Below, in pieces: positions 46,560-58,334 of a stretch of 64,000 nt of DNA (position 1 is its first letter; each line of letters starts with the position of its first letter). The notes under the pieces were generated by a model. That model searched no databases. It saw only the letters and a list, made by a program, of their open reading frames with translations, and had not been told where the DNA came from. The position numbers and the translations under genes were made by a program. The stretch is from Welwitschia mirabilis (Eukaryota > Gnetophyta > Gnetopsida > Welwitschiales): contig JBOZIK010000001.1 of the NCBI GenBank assembly GCA_051453625.1, positions 190,492,512 through 190,556,511 on the forward strand. The letters are read 5' to 3'.

Positions 46560-47175
46560 TTCCAAAGTACAAAGATCCAAGTTGCCCATGATAGACATTA
46601 CAACTAGAAATAAAAATATTAAGAAGCCTTGTTAGATTTGGGAGCAAGTATCAATATTTTATCCCATTACATTTATCAGAAACTTGGCTTAAATAATCTT
46701 AAATGCATTAAATTTCAATTGCAATTAGTAGACAATTTTATGAAGTTACCCTTAGGAATAGTTGAGGACATAATAATTCAAGTTAATAACTATTGTTTCT
46801 TGCTGACTTCATAGTTCTAAATATGGACACAACAAAATGCAACTCAGTGTCCATTATTTAGGAAGACCTTTTCTTACAACTTCAAGTGCCTTAATTAATT
46901 ACATGAATGGTCAAATGAAGACATCATTTGACAACATGATCTTGAACCTAAATATCTTCAATACAATAAAATTACCAAGCGATCATAAAGAGGCTAGTTG
47001 GATTAATGAAAAATGTGACTTTAAAGGTTCTCCTCCTAAGCCAAATATTTTCCATTATTTACTATCATTTGATTATTACTTCTTTAACCCTAAACCTAAT
47101 AGTCACAATCCTCTTGAGTATTCTATAATAAGTCATTCTAAAATCAAGTTTTACCTAAGGATGATTTTCTCATAA
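46560..47175 (+). pseudogene. Gypsy element 2 aspartic protease
   Basis: The active site is intact: LLDLGASINILSHYIYQKLG at 46629-46688, catalytic Asp at 46635-46637. Then come FQLQLVDNFMKLPLGIVEDI and VNNYCFLLTS, matching the family's TLQLADRS.K.P.G..EDV...V..F.FP.D. A TAG at 46814 breaks the frame. It resumes at about 46840 with YLGRPFLTTSSALINYMNGQ (family ILGRPFLATSNALINCRNG) and FDNMILNLNIFNTIKLP. A C-terminal tail runs to 47175. This is the best-preserved protease in the window. The enzyme would mature Gag, but the frame is broken by only a few stops, so it is not functional as it stands. Confidence 0.85.
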
Positions 47176-48571
47176 GCATCTTATCACATCTTTATCACTC
47201 ATCACATCACCCATTTAAACTATGCCATTCATTTAATCAATTTTAAAATCACTTCTTTAAACCAATATATCATCCATTCAAGCCATTAACCTATGAGTTT
47301 TTGAGACTTACTAATCTAGGTTAATGTTCCTTAATAAAAATCAATAAAAAGTGAACATGTTATCACTAAGTAATGGTTAACATCAAGTTTACTTATGGTT
47401 TTAAGTAAAAGTATGTTTATTTTGAGCATGTTTGTTAAAAACACATTCATTTAAGGTCTCTGAATTCAATAAAACTTGGTTGAAAAGGTGGGAGTTACCT
47501 TTATATGTATTCATCAAGTCTAAAGCCTTTGATGGATACATGATTTATCTTGATTAAGTTAACAAGCCAATGGCCCCATAAGATGCATAAAAATAACTAT
47601 GCAAATATGAATAAAAGAAAATAATATATCTCTTCTTCAAACACCCATAACATTAATCACTTAATTGGGTTTATTTAACTACATTGGAGCTATGGACGTC
47701 TACTGATAATGGAGCTCTAACAATCTAATTGTGATGTGTTCAGTTGTACTAGGGCTATAAATGCTTATTACTAATGCAACATTAATTTCTGCATAAAACA
47801 ACATGCTTAACTCTATTAGCAGAAAATATCATTAACACTAGATGATTAATGCAATTTAAAGGTTTAAAACTAAGAACATATGAAAAGGTAGAAATAAAAA
47901 ATAATAGAATGAAAAAGGTGGGAATTAGAGGCTTTATATAAATGATTGTCTCTTAACCTTCATACTTAGGATTTATCATGATTTCTTAAATTCATATAAG
48001 TAACTTATTTGAAACTATGCTTAGTTGATTTTAGGACCCATTAAAACAAAATTTACAAAAATAAGGGCCATTAGCTTACGAAAAGTATAATCATTTATTC
48101 ATCAGCTTTTGGTTAAGTCCTTTAAATGCATTTTCATCTTCATCCACTCCACTTCACTTTACTTCATCTCTATTTTCATGAGAAATAATTCCTAAGGCAT
48201 TAACTATTTTTATAAGGTGATGTTCCACTTAGCTTTTTAACTATAGTTAGCTCTTCCTTTATCTTTTTACATGGTTTATAATAAAAGAACTCATTGCGAT
48301 ATGTTTAAAACTATGTTCTCAAATGACTTAAATGTTTTTTTAACATATAACTTTGAGGACAAAGTTAAGTTTTGGTTGGAGGGATGGCATCTGATTCTCA
48401 TATAAAAATTTTTCATTTTGATTTATTAATTGCAGAAAATTGGTCATAAAATTTTTCAAAGTTATATTATTCACACACTTGAGTGCTTTCGACTACAACA
48501 ATTTTTCCATGTTTAACCATTTTGTTATTAACTTTTTGCTAAGGCATTAGCAAAAGACTAGTGATGGGATA
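47176..48571 (+). other. Post-protease region of gypsy element 2
   Basis: About 1.4 kb without recognisable RT, RNase H or integrase. It contains the twofold repeat shared with element 1 (about 47660-47800), and ends in a purine-rich stretch, aaaagactagtgatggga (48554-48571), that serves as polypurine tract. Confidence 0.65.
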
Positions 48572-49915
48572 TGCTAATATATAAAAATTAACATTACGAT
48601 CAAGTTAAATCTCAAGTAATCTTAATGAAAGACATTAATATAATCAATTTTATCATAAAAAACATATATTATATTGATTTTAATAGTAATTATGGACTTA
48701 TTACATCATGACATTTTCAGATTTATTATGCCAAATTGAAGGACGTTACTTAAAATGAAGTTCATTAGAGCTAATACACTAGAGTCGCCATCTAGGATCA
48801 CTAGCATCACTGNNNNNNNNNNNNNNNNNNNNNNNNNNNNNNNNNNNNNNNNNNNNNNNNNNNNNNNNNNNNNNNNNNNNNNNNNNNNNNNNNNNNNNNN
48901 NNNNNNNNNNNNNNNNNNNNCCTTGATGAAAAATCACGGTGAAGATGAGGACCTGTAGAGTAACATTTGGCAGGGATGAGTAGGATGACAGTGTAAACAC
49001 ATGGTGTTGATAGTGGTTGGTAGTAGCTATAGAATTTGGAAGACAAATGTTGGTGTTTTCATAGGAATCTCTACCAATTAGAAAAGAAGAAAAACCTTCT
49101 TACCTAATATTATGATTATGCAACTATTTATCTAAAACTACAACCCAAGGGCTTATAAACATCTCTCATACTTATATATCCCTATAAAATGGCCTTGAAT
49201 CCTTTATTGTATCATCCTTTAACTTTGGAGAATTGCAGAACTTGGAGAAATGGATTTCTAAGAAACTTTTTAGGGATGTGAACTAGTCTTGGAGGATTGT
49301 TAAAGAGATCTTCTAATATATTTCTTCCTTTATTGTAAAATGCTCATTTTCTATAATGCATAATTTTTTTGTCTTTTATTTCAAATCATAAGTCATTTTA
49401 TATTTGGGATGTTTAGGGAGCAACTTAACCATTAAAGCTTTATTACATTTGAGTGAGCTTTTTTAATAGTTGATAAAAGTATTTTAACTTTATAGATTTT
49501 AAGTACTTAGGGTCCTTACCTTCTATTATTGTTTAAATCTTTAAAGATCAAGTGGAAGTTGAGTTTATCATTCCTTATGTGGTGAATGAGAGTATGTCAC
49601 CATGATCCGAGCCTATAATACTTGATGGTTTTAAGTGTATTGTAGGAAAGACATTGGACAACATTAGAGTGAGGGATTACTTGAGAGTAAATTGGAAATA
49701 CCTTAGATTTATCTTACTTCCCTCCTCTTTGAAACTCAAAGTTTCAAAATGCAACTCAAAAATTACCCATTTCTCTTCTTTCTTTTCATAAATTTTGTAC
49801 TTGCATTAAGTGAATTTAGTGAAAACTCTAAACAACTATCCATGTTATCTCTGATGAAGAATGATAATTAATTGCAAACTTATTTTTAAATCTAGATGTT
49901 ATAAACCAACAAACA
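48572..49915 (+). repeat. Gypsy element 2, 3' LTR
   Basis: It starts tgctaatatataaaaattaa and ends ...ccaacaaaca before the ctagg duplication. It includes a 108-N gap at 48813-48920. The 5' LTR has about 100 bp at that point, so this gap size is realistic. Confidence 0.85.
48813..48920. other. Assembly gap, 108 N, inside the 3' LTR
   Basis: Compared with the 5' LTR (about 42118-42215) roughly 100 bases are expected here, so the gap is real and correctly sized. Confidence 0.8.
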
Positions 49916-49920
49916 CTAGG

Positions 49921-52360
49921 TTAGTAAGCAACTAAATACTAAGATAATTAGTAAACATATTTGCTTTATAAAATCTTCCTTTCTTCTTTAATGACATCCT
50001 TTAAGGAATTATCAAATTTGTAGTAGATATCACTTCTTTAATAAGGTACTAGAATATAGTGTCTATGACCAGAGAAAGCTTTAAATACATGAAAATTTTC
50101 ATCAAGAAATGATAAACCATTATTCACTTTTACTTACATTGAAAAATATTTAGCTATTGAGTTTGAAAATACTATGTGGGCTATAGTAGTGTATGCTCTA
50201 CATATGAAAAAATGATTGACATAAAGGAGTAGGAGTATTAGACACTTAGGGTATTTAAGATTTTAGAACATGCAAGAATATGAAGTTGATTTTGGGTATT
50301 CTCATTTGAACAATGATCTCTGAGATTAAAGATGGCCTTGAAATATTTGTAATCGATGGCTTATAAAGTTAACTTTGTTTGAAAAAAGAAGTAAATTAAA
50401 ATAATAAAAATAATTATTAAAAAAACTTTTATTAAAGAAAGTCTAGATTATAAATGAAATAGAATTACTTAAGAAGAAACAGTTTTATAATCATGTAATG
50501 GTAATAAAGGGATTTTTTATTAGTTATGCTCTTTGTGGAATAAACATGATTAATACATGTAAAATTGATACATTAAATGTCATGACATACAAGCACACTA
50601 CGAAAGTAGTGCAAGTGCAGGGTTCTATCAACATACTGGATGTGCAAATGAGTTGATCACTCATTCTTATGTGTGAAATCCCTAGTTAATTCTACCTAAT
50701 ATCATAGATTAGTACAGGTTCATCCTTTATATATATACATCTATCTCAGTTGAAATCATGCCTTACATGTAGGAAATCAATATCAGGACCTATTGTGAGT
50801 TGTGATAATGCTTTTCCAACTCTTTCAAATAAATAAACTAAAGAAACTACCTAAAAGTAAGGTTGGGTAAACATAAATATATCTTATTGGTAGTTGCTTA
50901 AAATGTTGGACAAAAGTTAATATGAATTGAAACGTAGAATGTAATGGTGAATTAAGAAAAGATGCTTAATTAAAAGGCGCATAGAACACAAATTTTCTTT
51001 TTATGTTCAATAAATAAAATATGTATTAACTAAATGTATTTAATGATCTTTATTACATGTTTTAAGTAACATGTATTTTGAAAGGATATTATGATGAAAC
51101 ATAACAGTCAACCTAGAGCACCAAAATACCAAAAGATTTTCATTAGATAAGGACATAATAAATAATATATAAAAAAAGTAAGAATTATATTCTTCTATGT
51201 TTAGTAAAAGTGATGTGAATTTGACAAACTATAATACATAATATTTTGTTTATAGATTTTCTCTCCAACTTGTAAATGTAGTTCTTCCTTGTAATTTTCC
51301 AAATCAGTCTTAATAAAGAATAAAGTTTTAGAAATCCTATAAATTGAAGAAAGGGTTTTTAATTTAATAATTAGACCTAGTAATTTCATAATATTATGTT
51401 TAACCTAATGATAAATTAAATAAATATTGAAGAATTTTAAATATCATGGAACTTTTAAAAATTATAGAGAAATTGAGTTAAAGTATGGACTACAGTTTTT
51501 AAACTATTAAAACTACATGCTTGTGATTAAAAATTTTAAACTCAAGTTCTTTAGTAATGCTCAATGAACCACCAAATTCAATGAGCAAAGAGGAATTCAA
51601 AAAATAATAAAATGAATGGCCTTAATGTCATAATTCTTCCAAAGTGTATTAAGATAAAGAAGACTTTTCATAACTAGAAAATTCAGAGAAAAGGCAACAT
51701 CTTGAATAGCATTCATAATATATGAATCACAATAACCCCCAATAAAAACAGAGCTAGATAAACATTAGATTATAAACAAATTAGAATTTGCAATAAAAAT
51801 TATTAGATTGTATTTAAGATATTAGCAAAAAGTATTTAAAAAAAAAGGCTATCATCTACTATTTTTATGTTTTAAAAAGGCTTTGTAAAGGAAATACACA
51901 TTATAGATCCAACATTTTTGCACTTTTACTCTTGAATTAAAAGTAAGTAAAGCATATGATTGTATATCTTTAAGGTATCGAGATGCTATAAGTTAAAAGG
52001 AAAGGGGAAGAGGGGGAAGAGAGAGAAAAATGGTTTAGATTCTTTTAAAAACTATTATTTGACATCAAAATACTTCATTCTAATTAAAAAATAATTTAGT
52101 ATCTTATTATGAAATAATAATTTAAAATAAGACATTCTTATCTCATCGTTTTATTCATCATGGGAAACAAAAGATTTGAAGTACATGATATAAGGCATGA
52201 TGAATAAAAATACATCTAGAATTTGTAATTAATAGAAAAATATTGTTTAAGGATGGATAAAAGGCAAAAGAACCATTTTAAACATGCTAAATTAATTCTC
52301 TAAAAGATAGAACTCAATAGAAATTTCAAAAAGTAGATTAGAAGAAAGGAAAATTATGTG
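49921..52360. other. Unassigned AT-rich region
   Basis: No coding domain, LTR pair or RNA gene is recognised on either strand. A purine-rich patch (ggaaaggggaagagggggaa) lies at about 52000-52020. Confidence 0.5.
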
Positions 52361-52365
52361 ATACT
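52361..52365. repeat. Target-site duplication of the SIRE-like copia, left copy (atact)
   Basis: atact precedes the LTR start TGTTAGATTATG. The right flank at 60491-60495 reads agact, one mismatch. Confidence 0.65.
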
Positions 52366-52524
52366 TGTTAGATTATGTTTTGCTAATTGATATCAAGCTA
52401 ATGTTTTCTATATAGAAAATTTTATGTATCTTATGTAGAAAATGTTAAATTACTTTTAGGTTGAAATATGAAATCAAAATAATCAACTTTTGAATACTAA
52501 AAACCTATAAGTTCTTTTACCCTC

Positions 52525-53005
52525 TTGAGGGATTGACTGGATTTTTAAGGGGTTAACTGCACCTGAAGCAGATAAAAATGAACTACATACAAAGGTGTCG
52601 ATTAGATTTCTGATGGGGTTAACCAGACTTGTAACCTTGAGAACCAGTGTCCTTGAATTGAATGGCAAGGGGTCGATTGGAGCTTTATAGGGTGAACCAA
52701 ATTTGAGGATCTAATAAACAGTATCCCTGAACTAATAAGAAAGGAGTCAACCAAACCTATGATGGGGTTGACCGAATTTGTGAGCTAAGGACAGTACTCC
52801 TAAATTGATTATCAAGGATTCAACTAGACCTAAGCACTATGTAGCTGGTGCACTTAAAATAATTATCATGGGGTCGACTAGACATCTAAAGGGGTTAATA
52901 GGACTCAACGCTAGAAACTAGAAAGAATTTTATCAAGAGGAAGAAACCGGATAATATTGCAGGTGACCGAACTGAGGTCGACTAGACCCAGATGAGGTTG
53001 ACTAG
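52525..53005 (+). repeat. Array of GGGGTCGACCgGACC-type doublets in the 5' LTR
   Basis: At least ten degenerate copies of gGGGT(C/T)GACC(G/A)GACCT lie here. Many are in pairs 21-24 bp apart, with pairs recurring every 75-100 bp (for example near 52595/52620, 52745/52770, 52860/52890, 52965/52990). The core GGTCGACC is self-complementary. The array is repeated in the 3' LTR at 58335-58835. Confidence 0.75.
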
Positions 53006-53521
53006 ATAGGGAGCTGTAAGAAATTAGAGCTATAAAAATTCTTACTAGAGTAACTTGTATAACTCATGGTACCATATAGGATCAATCAGACTTTTGAGGC
53101 ATTGATAGGACAGAATGGAAGTAAAATTTTCTAATCATTATGTATCCATTATGTAGCCATTTTCTAGTCATTTATAGCCCTTAGAAGTATATTTCAAATG
53201 TAATAAACCCTAAAAGCCTTTCAATATAAATAGCTAAGACATAGATGACCAAAGAATCTTTTGGAACTATCTTCATTTTGGTGAATCTATTAAATTTAAA
53301 GGATCAAGCATTGTAATCTTGTTACTTTTACTGTTGTATCTTAGCATTTATATTTTTGACTAAAGAAGATTTACCATTGATATCATCTCTACATTGAAAG
53401 TTAGATCAAGAGCTTCATTTGTTTTACATCTAAAGGAGAAGACATCCATCAAACCTAATGAATCAAGAAAGTATTATATCCCTGCTCTAAAGGCATCATT
53501 ACATCACTACCTTGCTTTGTG

Positions 53522-53653
53522 AAAGGTTAAGACTAAGCCTTAAAAAGTTCGTTCAAAGGTTGAGACTAAGCCTTGAAAAGTACATTCAAAAGTTGATATT
53601 AATCCTTGAAAAGTCCATTTAAAGATTGAGACTAAGCCTAAAAAAATCTGTTT
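53522..53653 (+). repeat. 33-bp tandem repeat, four copies, in the 5' LTR
   Basis: Units start at 53522, 53555, 53588 and 53621, consensus aaaggttgagactaagcc followed by ttgaaaagttcattc. A fifth partial unit follows. It lies about 300 bp downstream of the TATA-like box, so probably in the transcribed R-U5 part. Confidence 0.9.
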
Positions 53654-53965
53654 ATAAAGGTTACAGGTAAACTTAGAATACTTAATGGAGTAATGAAGAT
53701 CTAAGATTTAGATTGGGGATAAGATAATTATCGAGAGTGGAGTAGGGGGTTTTCTGAACCACTACAAATCCAGCTTATATTCAATTGGTATTTTTGTACT
53801 TTCAGTCATTATTTCTTTACTTCCATTATTTTCATATATCATGCACCTTTAGATTAGTTCATCCTTGTGTGCAAGTTTTATTTAAGATTGGATTTATTTA
53901 GAATATTGTGTAGGAATTTTAAAAAAAATCTATTCATCCTCCTTTAGGGTTCTCAATTGTATCAT

Positions 53966-53982
53966 TTGATATTAGAGATGAG
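53966..53982 (+). other. Met-tRNA-type primer binding site
   Basis: ttgatattagagatgag corresponds to TTGGTATCAGAGC-type copia primer sites with transitions. It starts one or two bases after the LTR end. Confidence 0.7.
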
Positions 53983-54029
53983 TTGAGTCTTCTTTAGATT
54001 TTAATCAATCTTGACCTTAGAACCCTAAA

Positions 54030-55600
54030 ATGAGTAATCCATTTGATGGTTTTTCCACCAGTTGTCCACCTATGTTTGATAGGTCAAACTATGCTTACTG
54101 GAAAGCTAGGATGAGAATATTTCTTAGATCCTTAGATGCAGACATAGAGGAAGTTATCTACAAAGGTTAAACTATGTCAATGTTAATCTAAACTGATGTA
54201 AACAATAATACTATTTTAGTTCCCAAAGCTTGAGACCAATGAACTATCACTGACAAGTCAAAAGCCATCATAGATACCTGTGTCCTTAATGCCATATTTT
54301 GTACAATTTATGCAAATGAATTTAAGCACATAGTAAATTGTAACCATGTGAAGGAAGATTGGGACATTCTCAAAGTAGTATATAAAGGAATCTTAACTAT
54401 AAAACAAGATAAACTCTAGATGCTTATTTTGAAATTTGAAGATATACATATGGATGAAGAAGAAATATTACAGGAATTTTTCACTAGACTCACTAATATC
54501 ATAAACTTAATAGCAAGCTTTAGATAATGCTTGGATGAAGGAAAAGTGGTAAGGAAAGTCTTAAGATCCCTACCCAAGAGATTCAAATCAAAGATCATAG
54601 CCATCAAAGAGATCAAGAACATAAATGCAATGGTACTGGAAGAACTTCAAGGTAATTTGCAAACTTATGAGCTTAAATTTGTTAAGGATAAGAAGAAAGG
54701 TATTACTTTAAAATGTATGTAGGAAGACTATAAATATGATAGATCAAATAAGGACTTAGACGATGATGAAGTGACTCTTTTAGCCAGAAGGTTTAGAAAA
54801 TTTCTTCATAGAAATAAAAAGGAAGGAGAATTAAGTAAAAATACAAAAAAGAATCACCTGAAACATATAAAGGAGCAAGAAAAGAGTAAAGAAATCTAAT
54901 GTTACTCATGTAAATAATTTGGTCATATAGTAAATGAGTGCTCCAACACAAGGAGAGAAAATAGGAAATCAAAGAATCCCTCTTTTATTGTTACTTGGGA
55001 TAATGAAGATGATGATGATGATGAAAGCTACTTAAATCAAGAATCAGACAGAGATAGAAGGTTGTCTTTCATGGCTTTTATGCAATTACTCAAAGATGTT
55101 CCTAGCACGTCAATGCTTGATGATTTGGACATAATCAATAAATAAGAGGATGAGTTAAAAGACACATGTTAGGAGTTGTATGAGGTATGTGAAATGCTAG
55201 CTAAGAGGATAAATGATTTGAATAAAATAGTGAAGACTATCATCAAAGAAAAGGAGGAATTGGAAGATAAATATAATGTGCTAAAATTTGACAACAGTAG
55301 CCTAATTTCTCAGGTAAAAGATCTTTCTTTTTTTGTAAATATATTCTCTAGTATTTCTTCTAAATTAGAATAGATGATTAGAGTCTAAAAATCTGCTAGA
55401 GATAGATTAGGTATTAGCTTTAGTTTGCAAAAATCTCAATAATAAGTAAACTAAGAAAGTAAGTATTCTTCTAAAATTTCATGTAATTTTTGTGATAAAT
55501 TTGATCATTCAAAGCTTTTTTACAAAATTAAATGATTAATTTTTTTAAGAAACTGCAAATAATTTACCTTTTAAATTTATTTCTAAGATAATTATATCAT
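54030..55600 (+). pseudogene. SIRE-like Gag, degenerate but in one frame
   Basis: The ATG at 54030 opens a frame that stays in register to the protease, with in-frame stops at positions of former Gln, Arg or Trp codons. PPMFDRSNYAYWKARMRIFL (about 54075-54130) is the copia Gag start. EEILQEFFTRLTNIINLI and GKVVRKVLRSLPKRFKSKI (54456-54605) follow the UBN2 order. A CCHC knuckle at about 54900-54945 reads CYSCK, stop, FGHIVNEC. An acidic run of Asp follows at 54997-55023. A coiled coil spans about 55150-55370 (NDLNKIVKTIIKEKEELEDK), and a second finger (CNFCDKFDHSKLFYK) is at about 55480-55530. Gag would build the RNA-containing particle. Confidence 0.9.
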
Positions 55601-55669
55601 CTAAGTCTAATAAGACTAAGTGGGTTAGAACTAACATTTTCAAAGTTTTCTAACATAGATAGCTCTTAG

Positions 55670-55994
55670 AGGATCGAGTACAAACAATTGGTATCTAGAT
55701 AGTAGATGCTCAAGGCATATGTCAAGAGAAAAATTAAGCTTTCAGTACTTGAGGAGTACAAATGGAGGAGAATTCATTTTTGGAAATAATGAAAAGGTAA
55801 AGATAAAAAGTACAGGGTGCATCAAGGAAAATAAGCTGCCTAAACTTAATGATGTGCTTTATGTAAATGGATTGAAACATAATTTATTGAGTGTTAGTCA
55901 ATTACATGATAAAGGTCATAAAGTAATCGTTAAAAAATTAAAATTCGATGTTATAGATGAGAAAACAAATATTTCTATCTTTACTGTAAAATGA
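55670..55994 (+). pseudogene. SIRE-like aspartic protease
   Basis: It continues the Gag frame. NNWYLDSRCSRHMS at about 55680-55725 contains the catalytic Asp, with DSG changed to DSR. It is followed by FGNNEKVKIKSTGCI and LNDVLYVNGLKHNLLSVSQL, the standard copia protease-to-integrase transition (family ..V.YV.GL..NLLS.SQL). The frame ends at a stop in place of the integrase, where a few more readable residues run to about 56100. Confidence 0.9.
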
Positions 55995-56189
55995 GTAGAT
56001 AATATTTATAAAATAGATACTCATTTAATTGATTAGTTATTTTATGCAAAATATGACATACTAAACTGAAATGCTAGCCTAAATCTTGCTGAAACTGGAC
56101 ATTTTCTAGATAATTCTGATGTAGCACCCTATGTTTATAATGTAATTATTAATCATAAAAATGAACTAAGAGTACAGTTGCCATCCTTT

Positions 56190-56575
56190 GGCTAATTATA
56201 GAGAGTCAAATGGATTTATGATTCAGTTAATCGGATATGATCGATTGACTAGCCAGAAATCCTGGTTACTCAAACCTCTTCCAGTACTATAGACCCATGT
56301 CTCGACGGGTTGACCGGAATCTTGACTGGTTGACTAGAACTAATGGATCACAGTGCAAAAGTACCATCTGTGGACCTGATTTATTTCTTCATTTCGCCTT
56401 ATTTTGCATAATCTATAAAAGAGAGAGGACCCTAAATTGATTTCATGGTGTTCTAGCCCTCTCCATCTCTTAGCTCTCATGCTCTTTCTTCAAGATCTAG
56501 ATCTTTACTTCTAGATCTAGTATTTTTCTCTTAGTTTCCAGCCTACAAGTCCTTAAAATAACTAAAAGGTCATCC
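56190..56575 (+). promoter_or_regulatory. Promoter-like segment inside the copia element
   Basis: It contains a doublet of the same GTTGACCGG type as the LTR (about 56305-56340). A TATA-like box, ctataaaagagagagg, lies at 56413-56428, and a CT-rich leader-like stretch (56455-56540) precedes the extra ORF. It resembles the U3-R of a related LTR. It may let the downstream ORF be transcribed separately, or may be the remnant of a captured LTR. This is inference from motif order. Confidence 0.45.
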
Positions 56576-56579
56576 AGGA

Positions 56580-57571
56580 GGAGAGTAAAGGAAGCCCCTT
56601 CTAGCTATTTTCTATCAGGGGATGTTAAAAGAGGACATTAACAAGTTTTTAGAGAATTTTGAGAAGAAACTAGTGTGCTAGGAGTAATCAGTAATTACTT
56701 TAGAGCTTAAAGAGCTTAGGGAATTGTTCAAATCCTGAGAAATTAGGATCGTGATCACTTTTTGGATGTTTCTAGTTTTACTTATCCTTTTCTCACTCGG
56801 ATGTTTTACTGTAATACTTCTTATGATCGTTGCTCCAAAATCCTTGAAAACCTTATTTTGGAAAAGTGGATAAGAGTAACATCCAATCTTATTTCTAAGC
56901 TAACCGACCCTCCAAGGAGTGATTATAAAGAGTTTTGGCCTCTTTGGAATACCATGAAAGATACACCTACTATTACTAGAGAGATTTGTGGTGAGGTACA
57001 TTCTTGGAAGCAAACCCTTTCTAATTTATTATTGACTCCAAAATATCATTTTCTCCACCTAATTTTTACCTATAAATTCTTACCTTTGGCTAGACATTGT
57101 GATGAGGCCTCGTGCTATTAAGCCTATTTGATGTATTTAATAGGAACTAAGCATTCTATTGATGCTCTTATCATAATAATGAAAAATATGATCTCATAGC
57201 TGGAGTACCACAGAACTAGGGCTTTGCTCTACTCTGTGCTTATCACAAGTATTTGCTGCTATTTTTGTATTATCTTTCATCTAAAACTAAAGATCCTTTA
57301 GCCTATGGCATCTAAAATATGTAACCTTATCCTACATGCACATATTTGTTCCATCTAAGAAATCCTTGAGGTCTACCTCTCTAAAGGAAGTCTCCTGAGA
57401 CAGATTAACTCTTGTACCAGACTCATGAAAAAAGCACTTATAGTAGCTGATTATGATATTGTTGATACCTCAGCAGAGGCCACTAGCTTAGCTCGCACAA
57501 AAGGTAATGAAGAAGATTAAGAGGAAGACTCTGAAGAAGAAGAAGAAAAAGAAGAAAAGGAGTTTGATTAA
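56580..57571 (+). pseudogene. Extra ORF of the plant transposon-protein type
   Basis: A frame of about 330 codons with a few stops; the longest clean part is 119 codons at 56762-57121. Order: SSYFLSGDVKRGH near 56595, FTYPFLTRMFYCNTSYDR at 56774-56827, then W...NTMKDTPTITREICGE. The block LTPKYHFLHLIFTYKFLPLA and HCDEASCY, stop, AYLMYLIGTKHSID (about 57030-57165) matches the plant transposon-protein domain pattern (..HLL..NLLP..GH.DE.......Y.L..G..INL). The C-terminus is very acidic (EEDSEEEEEKEEKEFD), and the frame ends at 57571. The domain's function is not established. It stands where integrase-RT-RNase H should be. Confidence 0.6.
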
Positions 57572-58177
57572 AAATTTCAAATGATGCTTTACTTTATGTT
57601 TATGTCCTCTCCTTTATCATTGATGTTAAAAGGAGAAGAATTAGTTGTGTGTTATTGAATGCGTTTTATATGATTTCATTTGTATGCTCTTAATGAGCAT
57701 TTTTAGTTTGTAATATTTACACATTTACCTTGTAATGTTTGCTTATGTCTAATAAAATGCACTTATCTATTTTGCACAAAATAATGTTTCATTTAATATC
57801 TCAAATCTGTTTGTGTCTTTTCAAAATCATATATGCTAAATATGTTTTTTCCCCTTTTGGTATCATATGTGCTTAAGTTAAAAAGTTTAAACTCTTTTGA
57901 CATTTGAAATAAACTATAATTTCTAAAATTTGATTACAACGTTAAATAAGTTTACATGATCACATTATGCTTATCATAAAGTTATGCTTTTAAACTTTGA
58001 AATGTGCATATTAAATTGTTTCATTTAAAGCACAAAATTTGATTATTTAAAATGTCTTAACTTGTTTCAAAAGCAATATTATTTTACAAATAGATAATTT
58101 GTAAGGAGGAGCTTTTCTAAAAAGTTCTAATTTTTCACAACTAAGTATTGTTTGCCATCAATGTTAAAAAGAGAGAT
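57572..58177 (+). other. 3' internal region and polypurine tract of the SIRE-like copia
   Basis: Non-coding and AT-rich, ending in atgttaaaaagagagat (58161-58177). This is a purine-rich tract directly before the 3' LTR start TGTTAAATTATG. Confidence 0.7.
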
Positions 58178-58334
58178 TGTTAAATTATGTTTTACCAATT
58201 GATGTCAAACTAATGTTTTCTATATAGCAAATTTTGTGTATCTTATGCAGAAGATGTTAAATTACTTGTAGATCAAAAGATGGAATCAAAATCATTAACT
58301 TTTAAATACTAGAAACCTGTCAGTTCTTTTACCC

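Larger units (their letters stand above)
41771..49915 (+). mobile_element. Gypsy element 2 (family G), plus strand, gag-protease only
   Basis: The boundaries are secure: TG start at 41771, CA end at 49915, and a perfect 5-bp target duplication (ctagg). The LTRs span 41771-43215 and 48572-49915, each with a short known difference (a SINE in the 5' copy, a 108-N gap in the 3' copy). The internal 5.4 kb encodes Gag and an aspartic protease. Only about 1.4 kb separates the protease from the 3' LTR, with no RT, RNase H or integrase. It is a non-autonomous relative of element 1. Confidence 0.9.
52366..53964 (+). repeat. SIRE-like copia, 5' LTR
   Basis: 1599 bp from tgttagattatg to tctcaattgtatca. 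It contains an upstream cluster of GGGGTCGACC-type doublets (52530-53000), a TATA-like box (tcaatataaatagc) at 53220-53233 and a 33-bp tandem repeat (53522-53653). Confidence 0.9.

Noticed and set aside
52483-52668. 61-codon minus-strand frame
   Set aside because: It falls in the motif array of the 5' LTR and is absent from the 3' LTR.
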